A DNA stretch of 64,000 bases from Linnemannia hyalina (Eukaryota > Mortierellomycota > Mortierellomycetes > Mortierellales > Mortierellaceae), in assembly GCA_019671135.1 (NCBI GenBank), contig JAHRHY010000015.1, positions 558,001 to 622,000 on the forward strand. Reading direction: 5' to 3'. The first letter of the stretch is position 1. Each line of letters begins with the position of its first letter. A program made the position numbers and the translations under genes. The notes beneath the pieces were generated by a model that saw only the letters and a program-made list of their open reading frames with translations, was not told the DNA's origin and did no database searches. This document shows, one piece after another, positions 22,326 through 36,488 of this stretch.

Positions 22326-22906
22326 AAATTGTTTTGCGTCGACTATTACATGTAGTTTTCACTTTTGTTTGTTAATAAACCATTCCCAGGCAGCATGCCG
22401 TTCTTCCTCTTTCATACACAAAGCAGCGCCTGGTTTCCCTGGTTCTGTCACTTGGGCTCAATACCATACTCCAAGAAAAAGCAAGGGCAGCTCTCGCTTC
22501 ATTCTCGGAAGTGCGCCTCTTCTTCGTCCTCGTCCTCCACCTCCCCTCTCTTCCTCCTTGAATGAATGACCTAAGATTGCAAAAAATGGAAACGGAGATT
22601 CACGATTCCAGTTTTCTGTCTAATCGCGTCCACTATGAGGAATGGTTCCAGCCCCTTTTTTTATTTCCACCCACCCTTTTCAACATCGACATATCATCCC
22701 CCTTGAAAAATGAATGGTTTTCAAGATCTTGTCATTTCCCCTTTTATTTCCAACTCGCCTTGATTTCGACTTGTCCTCTTTATCCTCTTTTCTTTCTTCG
22801 TCTCGACTCTTCTTCTTTTACTTTCACTCTTCTTTTTGATACTCTCGAGCACATTCAACTCACTTTTTCATAGCCCTTCCTACTTCACAGCAGCGAGTCA
22901 TCAATA
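22326..22906 (+). other. Intergenic: nuclease 3' UTR and chitinase leader
   Basis: The first part carries the nuclease poly(A) signal (about 22374). From about 22640 to 22870 the strand is pyrimidine-rich, the leader type seen before other genes here. No gene. Confidence 0.55.
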
Positions 22907-24795
22907 ATGAAGATCTCAACTCTTTGTATCATTTCACTCGGCCTGTCGCTCGCCGTCTTTGGTGACGCCGCACGCGCCAAGCAACACGAACACCACAATA
23001 AGCAAGTCGACCAGCATCACCACCACGCTCCAAAGGACCACAGCCACAACGACAAGCAAGCCAACCAGCACCATCATCACCGTAACCAGCAGGCGGATGA
23101 CTCCCACCACAAGAAGCAAGAGGACCATTCCAACAACAAGAAACAGCAAGCTGATCATTCGCAACATGTGAAGCAGCAGCACCATAAAAATGTTGACCAT
23201 TCTCATCAAATGAATGCTGATGCTATCCCCTCGAAGCCCTATAAGGGCGGTCATCAAGGTAATATCGCCATGCTTGTTGGCAATTGGATGGACTTGTCGC
23301 TTTCATTTTTCCAATGGCCATGTTGGAAACGGTCTACAGTGACAGTTACTAACACTTGGAAATGTCTATGTGCTTGTGCGGATCCCAACAGAGCAAAAGG
23401 ACAACAAGGAGAAGCAAGAGAACCTTGACAAGCACCCCAAAGAGCACAAGGTGCCCAGTGACACTGTTGCATCGCCTCCCGCTCCCGCTAACCAGCAGCC
23501 ACAGCAACCCACCTTCGCACCCCCACCCACGTCAGAGAGAAAAGAAAAGATGGTTGTCGCCTACTGGACAGACTGGACCTCGGCCGCGATGTCCCCAGAG
23601 GCGATCCCCTTTGACAAGGTGACCCATGTCAACTACGCCTTCTCGGTCGTCGGATCTGACTATCGCCCTGTCTTCGAGACCGATTACCTGCTGAACCGTG
23701 TGGTCAGATCTGCTCACTTGAAGGGCGTCAAGGTTCTGATATCGATTGGTGGGTGGACTGGGTCCCAGTATTTCAGTCCCTTGTCTGCAAGTCCTCGAGG
23801 TCGGCAGACGTTTGTGAATGGCGCTATTGACTTTGTGAAGAATTATAACCTGGATGGTATTGATATTGACTGGTAAGAATGCTAGCTTTTTTCTACGCGT
23901 TTCGTTTCTCGCGTCTGTATTCTTCCTATTGTTTTATCCAAAGTACCTGTAGATCTAATATCTTTCTCTTGTTTATGTGTTGTTGACTACTGCCTACAAA
24001 AGGGAGTACCCGGGTCGCATGGGAAGCGCCTGTAACATCTACGACACAAACAACGACGCCAAGAACTTTTTGATATTGTTGCAGGAACTCCGAGCTGCGA
24101 TGAACCAGCTTCCCAACGGCGACCGTCTCGAGATCTCATTGGCGACTCGTTTGTTGCCATTTGATGGCCCCAATGGCATGATGAAAGACGTGAGCGAGTT
24201 TGCCAAGGTGGTCAACCACATCAATGTCATGGCGTACGACATTAACGGATCCTGGGGCTCTGTCACGGGTGCGAATGCGCCGCTGGGCGGAGAGGGCCAG
24301 TTGACGTATGCCAATGGAGCACAGGCATGGATCGATGCGGGATTCCCCGCGTCCCAGATCAACATGGGTGTGCCCTTCTACGGTCGGTCGTTGACGACAA
24401 AGAGCGATATGACGACGTCTCAGTCGATGGAGGCGCCGTTTATCAAGCCGGTCCCCGTGGGTGACAACAATGATGCGATGTGGACGGATCCCTGTGAGAA
24501 GGAGGCATCGTACTCGGGTGTGTGGAAGTACAAGAACCTGAGGGAGCAAGGGGTGGTGGATCAGTATGGAAATGCGCGTGCACCCTGGATCCGCAAGTTT
24601 GACAAGGAGTCACAGACGCCGTGGTTGTTCAACCCGTTGACGAAGCAGTTTATTAGCTATGACGATAAGGAAAGTTTGAGGCTGAAGGTTGACTATGCGA
24701 AGCAGAAGCAGTTGGGAGGAGTGATGTTGTGGGCGATCAACCAGGATACGGCAGACTTTGAGCTCTTGGATGTCCTCCAGGAGATCCGCCGGTGA
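22907..24795 (+). CDS. Secreted GH18 chitinase with His-rich N-terminus
   Basis: Glycoside hydrolase family 18 endochitinase cutting chitin, for wall remodelling or nutrition. Three exons, 22907-23258, 23392-23872, 24003-24795, 541 residues. Signal peptide MKISTLCIISLGLSLAVFG to about residue 24. Residues 25-118 form a His/Lys/Asp/Gln-rich segment with about 23 His, including two HHHH runs; then a Lys/Pro linker to about 175. The catalytic barrel begins VVAYWTDWT, has the substrate-binding strand KVLISIGGW and the catalytic DGIDIDWEY, whose acid Glu is the second codon of exon 3. Later motifs NVMAYDING, GVPFYGRS and GGVMLWAINQD complete the fold. No chitin-binding module is seen. The His-rich head is absent from typical GH18 enzymes and may bind metal (inference). 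AATAAA at about 24839. Confidence 0.93.
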
Positions 24796-25120
24796 ACTCT
24801 GGGAGGGGGAGTTAAGGATGAAGGGGAGCCAGGTTTTGAATAAATCGATTTGTATCCAGGCGTAGGATATCCCTTTGATCTAGGCGCTATCTGATTCCCA
24901 TGTGATGATTGGCCACGTTCTTCCCTTGCTAACTGCTGCTGGAACCCAGTCCGTTGCCTTTGATTACTCACCCTCCCCTTCGGCTCTTCTTTTTCTCACC
25001 ATTTTCTACTTCAGCAAGAACAAAATCCAGGGGGAGGATGCTACAGAAGAAGCCCTAATCTCTTTTTTTTACTCATTTACTCACTCATTCGCTTACCAAC
25101 CATCAGCCTACAAAAACACA
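24796..25120 (+). other. Short intergenic region
   Basis: Chitinase 3' UTR with AATAAA at about 24839, then a CT-rich leader for the gene at 25121. Nothing else seen. Confidence 0.55.
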
Positions 25121-25543
25121 ATGTCACTCCTGCACACACTCTCACGGTCAGCTCGCCCTTCTTCGTTGCCTCGGACTCACTTTCCCTCAACAGCAACAGG
25201 AACAGCAACAGCAGCTGTCAGTCTCGGTCTCAGCTGTCTCTTCTCCAGACACTATACCTCTGCCGCCTCTGTCTCTGAGGCTATTATTCCTCCCCCTACA
25301 ACCGAGACAGCTACGTCGCTGTACACCTTCAAAGACCTGTCGGAGCAGGAAGTGTTGTTTGTAGAGATGCGGCACCACAAGGTGTCGTGGAAGGAAATTG
25401 GGGTGTACTATGGCAAGTCGAGTCTCGAGGCCTTTTATGAGTACATCCCTATTGCGACGAGGGCGTACAAGCACCAGTGGAGATCGCGGATGACCTCGGA
25501 GGATGTTGCCGAGCATCTTCGTCTCCCAGGACAACGGTGCTAG
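25121..25543 (+). CDS. Small putative mitochondrial protein with SANT-like region
   Basis: Not assigned to a named family. Single exon of 140 residues, starting at the ATG at 25121 that ends a CT-rich leader; the frame is open further upstream but that part reads as leader. The first 45 residues (MSLLHTLSRSARPSSLPR, then Ser/Thr/Ala/Gly-rich to FSRHYTSAA) look like a mitochondrial presequence: Ser, Arg, no acid. Residues about 67-125 (FKDLSEQEVLFVEMRHH, KVSWKEIGVYYGKS, AYKHQWRSRMTSED) suggest a helix-turn-helix of SANT/Myb type. AATAAA at about 25572 supports a real 3' end. Function unknown; a role in mitochondrial nucleic-acid binding is only inference. Confidence 0.6.
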   Translation: MSLLHTLSRSARPSSLPRTHFPSTATGTATAAVSLGLSCLFSRHYTSAASVSEAIIPPPTTETATSLYTFKDLSEQEVLFVEMRHHKVSWKEIGVYYGKSSLEAFYEYIPIATRAYKHQWRSRMTSEDVAEHLRLPGQRC

Positions 25544-26071
25544 TTGTGAGAGAGATCTTGTAGATCTGCTGAAATAAAAACAACAAAAACGTTGAGCTAT
25601 ATGTGTGTCAGTTGTAGATGTTCATGATATCTCATGGTTGGGTGTCCCAGTTCCTGCTGCACTTTGTCAGTGCTGCAGTTTTGTGGTCGATGCTTTGTCT
25701 CCCTTTCTCCCTTTGTATCTCTCCCTCCCTTCCTGTCCCATTCAACACGCTCGTTTCTCCTGTGTCCATTTTTTTTCTTCGTCTTCGTTGTCGTCCACGC
25801 CTTTTCTTCTTTCCACACTTCTATTTTGGCTCTCTTTTTTCCCTCCCTTCTTTTCTTCTTCCACCTTCTCCTTCCTCCGCCATCATCGTCCTTCTTGTCC
25901 ATCGTCGTCCTTCCTTCTGTGTCTGTCTCCATCACACTCCCCTCTCCCCTCTCCACTCTCTCCCTTCACCACAACACAACAATCAACACAGACGACAAGC
26001 TCCCTTCGTCACACTCTCACGCTACCACATTCAGACACACCCAGACACAAACACACATAGAGACAAAAAAC
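25544..26071 (+). other. Intergenic: CT-rich leader of the LMBR1 gene
   Basis: After the poly(A) signal near 25572, the plus strand from 25690 to 25980 is nearly all pyrimidine. It ends in an A/C-rich stretch up to the ATG at 26072. Overlapping open frames here are translations of this tract. Confidence 0.55.
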
Positions 26072-29000
26072 ATGGCCATACTTGCGCTGGTGGCAGGTGC
26101 TCTGGCGGTTGTGATTCTCGTCGCAGGCCTGCTCAACTACTTTGGCAACAGAGTCGAGCACGCCTGGTACGTCAGTCTGATTGCCTACGTCTCCTGGTTT
26201 TTTCCCTTCTCCATCGTTGTCCTCGTTCCACTTGACCTTGCTTCGGTAATTCGTCTAATCACACGTCTATTCCCCGCAACAAGGGCTCACTTGCCCAACT
26301 CTTTTATTCTTCAAGTCGAGAAAAAAAAAAAAAAAAGAACAAAGCTCTGACTTACCTTCTTTCCCTTCTCGGCTCTCTCCACGTTGTATGTGATCCCTTA
26401 GACGCTGTTTCGAGACTGCAAGGTCGAGGAGGAATGCAATGAGCCTCTCATGTATGTCTCCAGCGAGTTCCTTATTGGCGCCTGGAGAACGATATACTGG
26501 TGCAGTTTTGCCTTGACATGGTACGTGCTTTTCTCACTCTTTCTGCCTTGGCATTGGGCTTTTGCCTTATCTTTTTTCTTCTGCGCTGTCACAGACGGAG
26601 CACCCTTCTCTTTCCTCATAATGATGAAGGACCTAAGCGCAAAGTTCGTTTGTTCTCACCTATGGAAACATTCCAAACATAATAACGCGCTTCCTTATCT
26701 CATGATTATTTGACTTGAACATGGGGCATTGCAATGATAGGGTCTTGATCCCATTGCTTCAATCCTATACACAGTCGGGAGACTTTACAGTCATGAAGAG
26801 GCTCCGCAGCGCAGTCAGATACAACATCATCTACCAGCTCATCATCGGATCGATCGCCCTCCTGGGCTTGGTGTTCTTATGGTACGCCCAGGGTCCAAGC
26901 AACTTGAGAGCATACATCATGGCGCTCAGCAACAGTTGGGGTCTGGTCCTCGTTGTTATCTTTATGGGCTATGGCATGGTCGATGTGCCAAGGAGGCTGT
27001 GGCATAAAGGAGACAATGCGCGTGAACTCCGGAGAATCTCCTTCAAGGCCAGTGTTGTCAAGGACAAGCGACAAGACACCGAAGACGAAGTGCATCATGT
27101 CGCCAAGGTGATTATACATCGATATTGCGCAATAGACATTGCGATGGACCAAAAGGCAATTGAACTGGCGCATAAGAAAGCAATTGAACTGATATGTTCA
27201 TAACCCCCCCCCCTAAAAACCACTATCACAGGAACTGTCTGTGGTTTGCCACAAGGTTCAGCATTCGGATCCCCTTCGACCCTATGTCGACAAGATGGTC
27301 GAAGGCTTCCCTGCTGTGAGGGGCGTCCAATTCGAGTCCAACAGGACATCTTCGCCTATTCCCCCCTCCCAGAGTCAAAGGAGTGAGCTTCATGGAATGA
27401 ACGCAGGTTTGCCATTAGGAAGCTCGAGGCCAGGAACAGGAGCGACATTGGGCGGCCGTAAACACTCTATGGATGGATTGGTCCCCAATGCTATCACGGA
27501 AAAGTACCTTGCCGATCTACATGCCAGGATCAAGCGTGCACTGAGAATGAGCGACCGATGGAACGCGTACGTATCCCAAGTCAAGTGTGCAATTATGTCA
27601 TTCTTGACGAGGTCAAAGATCTTAGGCTTTTGATTGACTAACAGGCTTACGCCCTTGCAACTTTTCAAATAGTATTTGGCGCGACTTGCAAAAGGCAGGA
27701 TTCTTGGCGCAGGACATTCAGGAGAACATGGACAACCCAGAAAAGTAAGACCAACTACAGCATTTTTTTTCTTATTCATATCCAAGAGACTTCTCACTTT
27801 CAAAAGAGCTAACAAAGGATATGTGCTTTATACTCACCCATGTCGAATCTTATAGAAAGTTCCGGTCGACTTTGCGTCCTTTGACATCAAAGCCCAAGAA
27901 CTGGCAGCTTTCACTCGAGTGGGTCTGGCATTTGAAACTGCGCCCGATCTTGCTGCGATCGCTGGCAGTAGTGTGTGCGGCTTTGTCGCTGTTGATTGTT
28001 TGGTCCGAGATGACCTACCAGAACGTCAACCCTGTGTTGAGTGTCATTGGACTCTTGGTTCAAGTAGCTCGGGATCGCATGTCGTATGGAGCAATCGAGG
28101 TAAAAAAGAATATCCTTTCATTCATGTGTTCCGGTGTTGTATTTGTCAATGGTGTTCGCATATGACTGACCCTATGATTGTTCCATGGTCGCTATTTTTA
28201 TTAGGCTGTGAGCTTCTTCACCATGCTGTACATGTGCACATGCGCCTACACCACACTTATGAAGATGAGGCTGCTCAACAATTACGTTCTCGTTCCCAAC
28301 CACCACACGGATGAGCCAACGTTACTATTTATCGGATCATACCTCTGCCGTCTCACGTACGTCTATCATACGAGTTTAACGTACTTTGTAGGTCAGGGGC
28401 GTGCAAGGGAAAACAAGAAAATGCGATGCTAACATCCATTCATTATTTTCGCTCCTACTTTTAGGTTCCCTCTGGTGTACAACTATCTTACTATCTCGTC
28501 TGCAGGAAAAGAGGACAGCACTGTCTTTGCCGGAGTAAGCCATCTTCACCCAGTGTCTCGCCTTACCTGCATGTGGAATTGCTGAACGGACCACTTGCTC
28601 ATCACCTTTCTTTCTGTCATTCATTTGAAATAGTACATGGGAAAGATCGATATGGTTCCGTTTTTGGGCGAGTTTAACTACTACATGCCCTATGTGATCC
28701 TTGTCCCTACTTTGATCACGCTCTTCAACGTTTTCGCGAAGATGTTTGCCGTCTGCAGCATCTCTGACAACTTTTTCGACAACGATGACGACGAGGGCGG
28801 CATCGGTGGCGATCTTGAAGAGGGTGTTCAAGTCTTGAAGGATGGTAAATGCTACTCTTTTTTTTTTGCTATGGTTTATTACAACACGCATCAATAATTA
28901 TGTTTCTAATATCTTTTTATTCATCATCGTTCAATAGCTCGAAGGGACGAAGAAAGGCGGTTGCTGCCAGAGCGCGCAGGTCTCAACAGGGATTTCACAG

Positions 29001-29938
29001 CACGACGAGGAGCAGCATTCGAGACATACAACAACAACAAGAACAAGCAGAACCGCAGGAGAGGAGATACACCACCAACACACATACTGGGAGAAGGATC
29101 GAGTGCAAGTGCATGGAGAGATGTCCGACCCAGCCCCAGCGGTAACTCTCAACGAACCTTCCATGAGCCTTACTTTGACGACTCAACAGATGACGACGAC
29201 TCTAGCAGCGTCTATACTGGTTTTAATCGTCGAGAATCCGCAGATCATATGGGATCGTCAGGACCTGGAACAGGAGCTGGAACGCACCCAGGTGGTCGAG
29301 TCAGGAGCTCGATTGATTCGCCCAGTCGAGGCCACCTTCAACGGCAAACGACCAAATTGGACACTCAGCCAACACCGGGACCGTTCAAGTCGCTTTGGCA
29401 AAAGATGGTTGGACCCAAGCAAGCGATTGCGCTGGATGGCACCAATACTCCAGACCCAACGGACAGTGATGGAGCGCGGTCGAGCATTGAGAGCACTGGG
29501 CATGAAGGAGGCCATGTACCCTCGAGTTATACCGGCCGGAGTACGTTCCGCCCAGACAGGAATTCTACATCGGCGGCAGGAAGGACGGGACCGGCACTGA
29601 TGTTTGCGTCAGTGCAGCAACAGCCCTCAAGTTACTCGCGGCCGTCGCTGCAAGAGGATGAGAACCGGGATCGAGACCGGCTGTTGTCTGTTCATGATGC
29701 GAGAACGCGGCCTGGAGGATCGAGTGCGTCGTCACCACGGGCCCATAGTCCTCAGGGTCGGGTTATTGGTCAAGGAGGACAAGGAGGACAAGGAGGACAG
29801 GGGGGACAGGGGGGGACGAACTCTGGAAGAAACAGTCGGCCGAATAGCCGGATTTTTGGCGCTTCATCGCCTCAGCATGGCAACAGCACCAATCGGCAAC
29901 CCAGTCCCCTAGTCAACATCTTTGACGACGATGAGTGA
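26072..29938 (+). CDS. LMBR1-domain membrane protein (LMBRD2-like)
   Basis: Multi-pass membrane protein of the LMBR1 family; relatives act at the plasma membrane or endosomes near receptors, but the fungal role is unknown. Ten exons: 26072-26245, 26402-26520, 26741-27107, 27232-27566, 27673-27744, 27856-28099, 28205-28356, 28465-28534, 28634-28844, 28938-29938, all phases closing, 914 residues. Helices visible include ILALVAGALAVVILVAGLL, VSLIAYVSWFFPFSIVVL, TIYWCSFALTW, IIYQLIIGSIALLGLVFLW, WGLVLVVIFMGYG, SLAVVCAALSLLIVW and YYMPYVILVPTLITLF. Family marks are VPRRLW after a long loop and TDEPTLLFIGSYLCRLT. The last 330 residues are cytosolic, disordered, Ser/Arg/Gly-rich, with a Gly-Gln-Gly repeat. 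Convergent with the serine hydrolase gene, 128 bases apart. Confidence 0.9.
29769..29818 (+). repeat. Coding GGACAA minisatellite (Gly-Gln-Gly)
   Basis: Tandem CAAGGAGGA units, the later ones CAGGGGGGA, encode five GQG units in the disordered tail of the LMBR1-type protein. All units keep the frame, so copy number can vary without breaking the gene. Confidence 0.85.
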
Positions 29939-30066
29939 TTAAAGTACTAAAACTGGTGGATGACATCGGTCATTTGCTTATTCCTTTTTTGCATTTTTTA
30001 TCCGAGTGAATTTATTATGTTGTTTGGTAATGAAGGGAGTGTTCTCGCAAAAGTCCTCGTAGTAAA

Positions 30067-31978
30067 TCAATCCTTCTTCACGACGGCGGCAGCGGTGTTT
30101 GCAGTGCGACGCTTAAAGTTGAAGACATCATCCTCATCAGGACCACCGATGAAGCGGAGCCCATTGACACGACCATCAGGATCCGTCGAGAAACTGGCAA
30201 GGGAAACAACATCAACACCAAAGTCCTTCAACGAAAACCGGAAGCTGTCAAAATGGTAATGGTCCATCTTGGACTTGTAGGTGACATACTCCAACCCGAG
30301 GACATCCTTCTCCTTTGAATCCTTATCCTTGCGCAGACTGATCTTCACAGTTCCCATGACGGGGTCTGAGTACTCCCCTACGTAGGCTTCCAAGTTCGGG
30401 TGGGAGAAGGAGGTGCCCTTGACGCGGGCTGGGAGTTCTGCGCCGATGCGATCGGCTTCAAAGTCGTCATATTCGGCCTGGGTCTGGCGGAGGGTGACGG
30501 TTGAGAGCCAGTCTTCGGTTCGGGGGAGGCGGAGGAGTTGGTCGACGATGTAGAAGGGTATGTAGGTGCGGAGGGCGGATTTGTGGGTGTTTGTCAGGAA
30601 GGCGACGACGATGTCTGCGTCTGGGTAGAGGGCTAGACTTCCTCTGAAGCCGTACAACGATCCCGCTATTGTAGATGGACAGTTCAAGAAGTTGGGGGGG
30701 GGGGGTCAATATGAGGAGCGGGACGAGGATATAACGAAAAAGTAAAGACTTTGAGGGGGGGGGGGGGGGGGCACTGAACAAAGAAAAACTTGAAGGGACT
30801 TACTGTGGAAATAAAAGTTGTTGCCCTTGTAAGTATCCAACTCCCAAGCCAATCCATAACTCGCAGCAATCGCGAAATCTTTGCCCCGCCCCATCTTCTC
30901 CAACATAATCGAATGTGGCGTAAAACATTCTTTCAAACTCTCCTTCTTCAAAACCTGCTTCCCGTCCAACACCCCCTCACTCATAACCACATGCCCCCAC
31001 TTGACAAGATCCAACACATTCGAAAAAATGTCCCCAGCCGGCGCGTCGACTTTCAAACTGTCTTCCAAATACCCCTTCTCAAACTTTCCCTCCTGGGCAT
31101 CCTTCAACGTCTTTGCATCATACGGCATCGCATAGTTATCCGAACGCTCGACCATTCCCGAGGGCGAAAATCCAGTATTCTTCAGACCCAGAGGATCGAG
31201 GAGTTTTGTCTGGACGAGGTCCTCCCAGGTGGTTCCGGCAACGTTTGCAGAGGCCTCGCCGGCGACGGCGTACATGGTGTTGCTGTATTTGTAGTAGGGT
31301 TTGAGCTTTTGGGGTGGGGAGAGGTTGCGGAGGGTTTTGATGTTCTCTCGGCGGGTGGTTGTGCTCTTGAACCATGCCACATCGATATCTGGCATTCCCT
31401 ATCCTCGAGCAAAAAAAAAAAAAAAAAAAAAAGGCATGGAAAACAGGGGCATCAGGTTGAGGAAATTAAAACATCACGCGTGATTTGAACGCGTGAGTAA
31501 AAATGTCAAGATAACAAAATGGTTCGAGAAAAAGAAGAGACGACATACGGTGCGGTGGGAGAGGAGGTCGACGAGAGTCAATTGAGAGGTGAGGACGGGA
31601 TCTCCAAAGGCAAACTCGGGGAGGTAGGTGTTGACGGGGGTCGTGTCCCAGTCCATCTTGCCCTCTCCGACAAGCTCGCTAATCGCCGCTGACGTGAACG
31701 CCTTTGTCAAAGACGCAATCGGCATCAACGTCTACTCATAAGAAAAAGAAGCAGAGAAGTACGATAAGCAAGTGATGTGAATACATGTTGTTGCAGTAAG
31801 AAGAAAGCAACTAAAATGTTTATACCTCGGCGGTGAAGGGATCGGTGTCGTTACGTTGTCCGAACCCATCGGCAAAGATCACCTCGCCACGGTGCATCAC
31901 CGCAACACTCATGCCCTTCAGTCCGGCCTCGACTCGAGTCTTTTCCAACGTCTCGTGCAGGTGCGCCAATGGTGTCAT
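30067..31978 (-). CDS. Beta-lactamase-fold serine hydrolase (class C / PBP-like)
   Basis: Member of the serine beta-lactamase/transpeptidase fold (class C type). Fungal members act as esterases or peptidases on mostly unknown substrates. Four exons on the minus strand, 31978-31826, 31731-31549, 31398-30804, 30665-30067, 509 residues. All three active-site boxes are present: SxxK as ASLTKAF (exon 2), YxN as YKYSNTMYA (exon 3), and HTG, whose Thr codon is split by intron 3 (FYFH-TG-SLYGFRG). The typical LLSHRTGMP joins exons 2 and 3. The last 110 residues (EAYVGEYSDPVMGTV) resemble the small C-terminal beta domain found with this fold. No signal peptide, so probably cytosolic. TATA box at 32062-32069. 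The family's scattered spread in fungi suggests old bacterial origin (inference). Confidence 0.92.
30694..30771. repeat. Two long G homopolymers within an intron
   Basis: G12 (30694-30705) and G17 (30755-30771) on the plus strand lie inside intron 3 of the minus-strand serine hydrolase, so the transcript carries C12 and C17 between donor and acceptor. Confidence 0.9.
31411..31432. repeat. A22 homopolymer (T22 tract in the transcript)
   Basis: On the sense (minus) strand this is T22 about 12 bases before the acceptor of intron 2 of the serine hydrolase, acting as an extreme polypyrimidine tract. Confidence 0.85.
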
Positions 31979-32499
31979 ATTTGTCTTGTTTGTGGGTTGG
32001 TGGTGGAAAAGAAGAGGTGATGGGAGAGTTTGAGTTGTGAAGAAAGGAACGTTGGGCGGATCTTTTATACTCATTTTGCAATCCCACGCGCAGCTGCAGT
32101 ACAAGATACCCATGAAAATCAAACAGGTGTTTTACCCACACCGCAGTGGAGGGGCCTCCACATTAAACTTTGGAAAAGAATCAGTCGCAACCGCCAAGAC
32201 GGGAAAACTCCGAACACAGACAGGCGTATTTGCATGGTACATGGTTGGATGACAGGTTGCCAAGCCGTCAAATATGCTAAAAAATGCAAACACGTCTCGA
32301 TATGGTGTGCATCCCCACTTCATGGACCTCAGAAAGTAACAAGCATTGATCAATAATCTTTAGAGGAAAAAAAAGTCTATGATAACAGAGGAAGGTCGAT
32401 CGCAATTTTTTACTACATGTACAACAAAAAAAATCAAAAGAAATCGTTAGCATTTGGGTGTAAACGCGTAACCTTTCTCAAACAGGTAACGATACACTT
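31979..32499 (-). other. Intergenic region between two minus-strand genes
   Basis: Right to left, it holds the PFK-2/FBPase-2 3' UTR and the promoter of the serine hydrolase. Nothing else seen. Confidence 0.5.
32062..32069 (-). promoter_or_regulatory. TATA box of the serine hydrolase gene
   Basis: TATAAAAG on the minus strand, about 85 bases before the ATG at 31978. This leaves a short leader and supports that start over in-frame upstream ATGs. Confidence 0.6.
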
Positions 32500-35539
<3,040 letters not shown>

Positions 35540-36101
35540 ATCTCCTTTATCTCAAGGTTTTTTGTTGTTTTTTTTTGTTAGAAGGAAGGAGGAGGTGATG
35601 GTGGTGGTGGTGCGAGTTTGAATTGAATCGTGGAGGAGAGAAGCAGTTGAGTGAAGGATGAGGTGGGTGATGGGAAGCGAAAGTTGCTGGGTGTGTGCGG
35701 TAGGTTGGAATCGGATCACGTCCAGGTGAAAGGGGCGAAAGGTTTTATGTGTTGTGCGAGCGAAAGAGAGATAAAGAAAAGAGGGTGAATGAAAAACAGC
35801 GCACGTTTACCTATCTTTCTCCGCCTGGCTGCGACTGCTTTTACCTTTCACCTGGCAGTATGAGTTTAAAGGACGCGTCTGAATGGAAGGAAAGCGTGAC
35901 ACCAGAGCTTCTCACAGGCGTCGTCTTGGCGTTTTTGACCATGCTACTTCTTCTTCGTTCTTTCCCTTCTCTTTCTTCCTCTTCATCCTTTCTTCCTCTT
36001 CACCCTTCCTTCCTTCTTTTCAACTTTCTCACCACTCCCCCCACACTTTCAACCGTTCCCACTCACTCATTCATTCACAAGTCAACTCAAACGCAAATAA
36101 C
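35540..36101. promoter_or_regulatory. Divergent promoter region, PFKFB/PLDc_N
   Basis: The 562 bases between divergent starts. The left part is purine-rich (CT-rich for PFKFB), the right part (35940-36060) pyrimidine-rich for the plus-strand PLDc_N gene. No canonical TATA box is evident. Confidence 0.45.
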
Positions 36102-36442
36102 ATGTCCCCACTTGAAATCCCAGGACTCTACTACTCGGGGTCACTGCTCGGCCTACTGATATTCATCGCAGACCTCTTTGCCGTCGTCCAGGTGATCAAC
36201 TCAAGCAGACCCATGTCCTCAAAGATTCTTTGGTCCCTCCTTATCTTCCTCTGCCCCCTCGTCGGCCTTCTCATCTACCTGTAAGATACTTCGAAATCTT
36301 TGCTGTTGTGTTGGCTTTCGATTGTATGAAAAGACGGGTTGTATTAGATGTCATTAACCGCCTGCTATCTTCGTAACTGTTGGGCATTAGGTTGCTGGGA
36401 GAAAGGGAAAGGCGTCGCTTGAGATACCTATCGATCCCATAG
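36102..36442 (+). CDS. PLDc_N-type two-helix membrane microprotein, copy 1
   Basis: Small integral membrane protein made of the domain found at the N-terminus of phospholipase D/cardiolipin-synthase proteins, here alone. Two exons, 36102-36280 and 36391-36442, 76 residues. Helix 1 is LLGLLIFIADLFAVVQVI, a polar turn NSSRPMSSK follows, then helix 2 ILWSLLIFLCPLVGLLIYL. If unspliced, the frame stops at TAA inside the donor (CTGTAAGAT). With the intron removed it reads on in phase through LLGERERRRLRYLSIP, matching the usual short charged end of the domain. The start follows a CT-rich leader. Paralogue at 61596-62503. Ends 46 bases from the convergent septin-ankyrin gene. Function unknown. Confidence 0.75.
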
Positions 36443-36488
36443 GATGGACGTATATGGTCGTTTCGTGAGAGGGAAAGAGGAATTCAAA

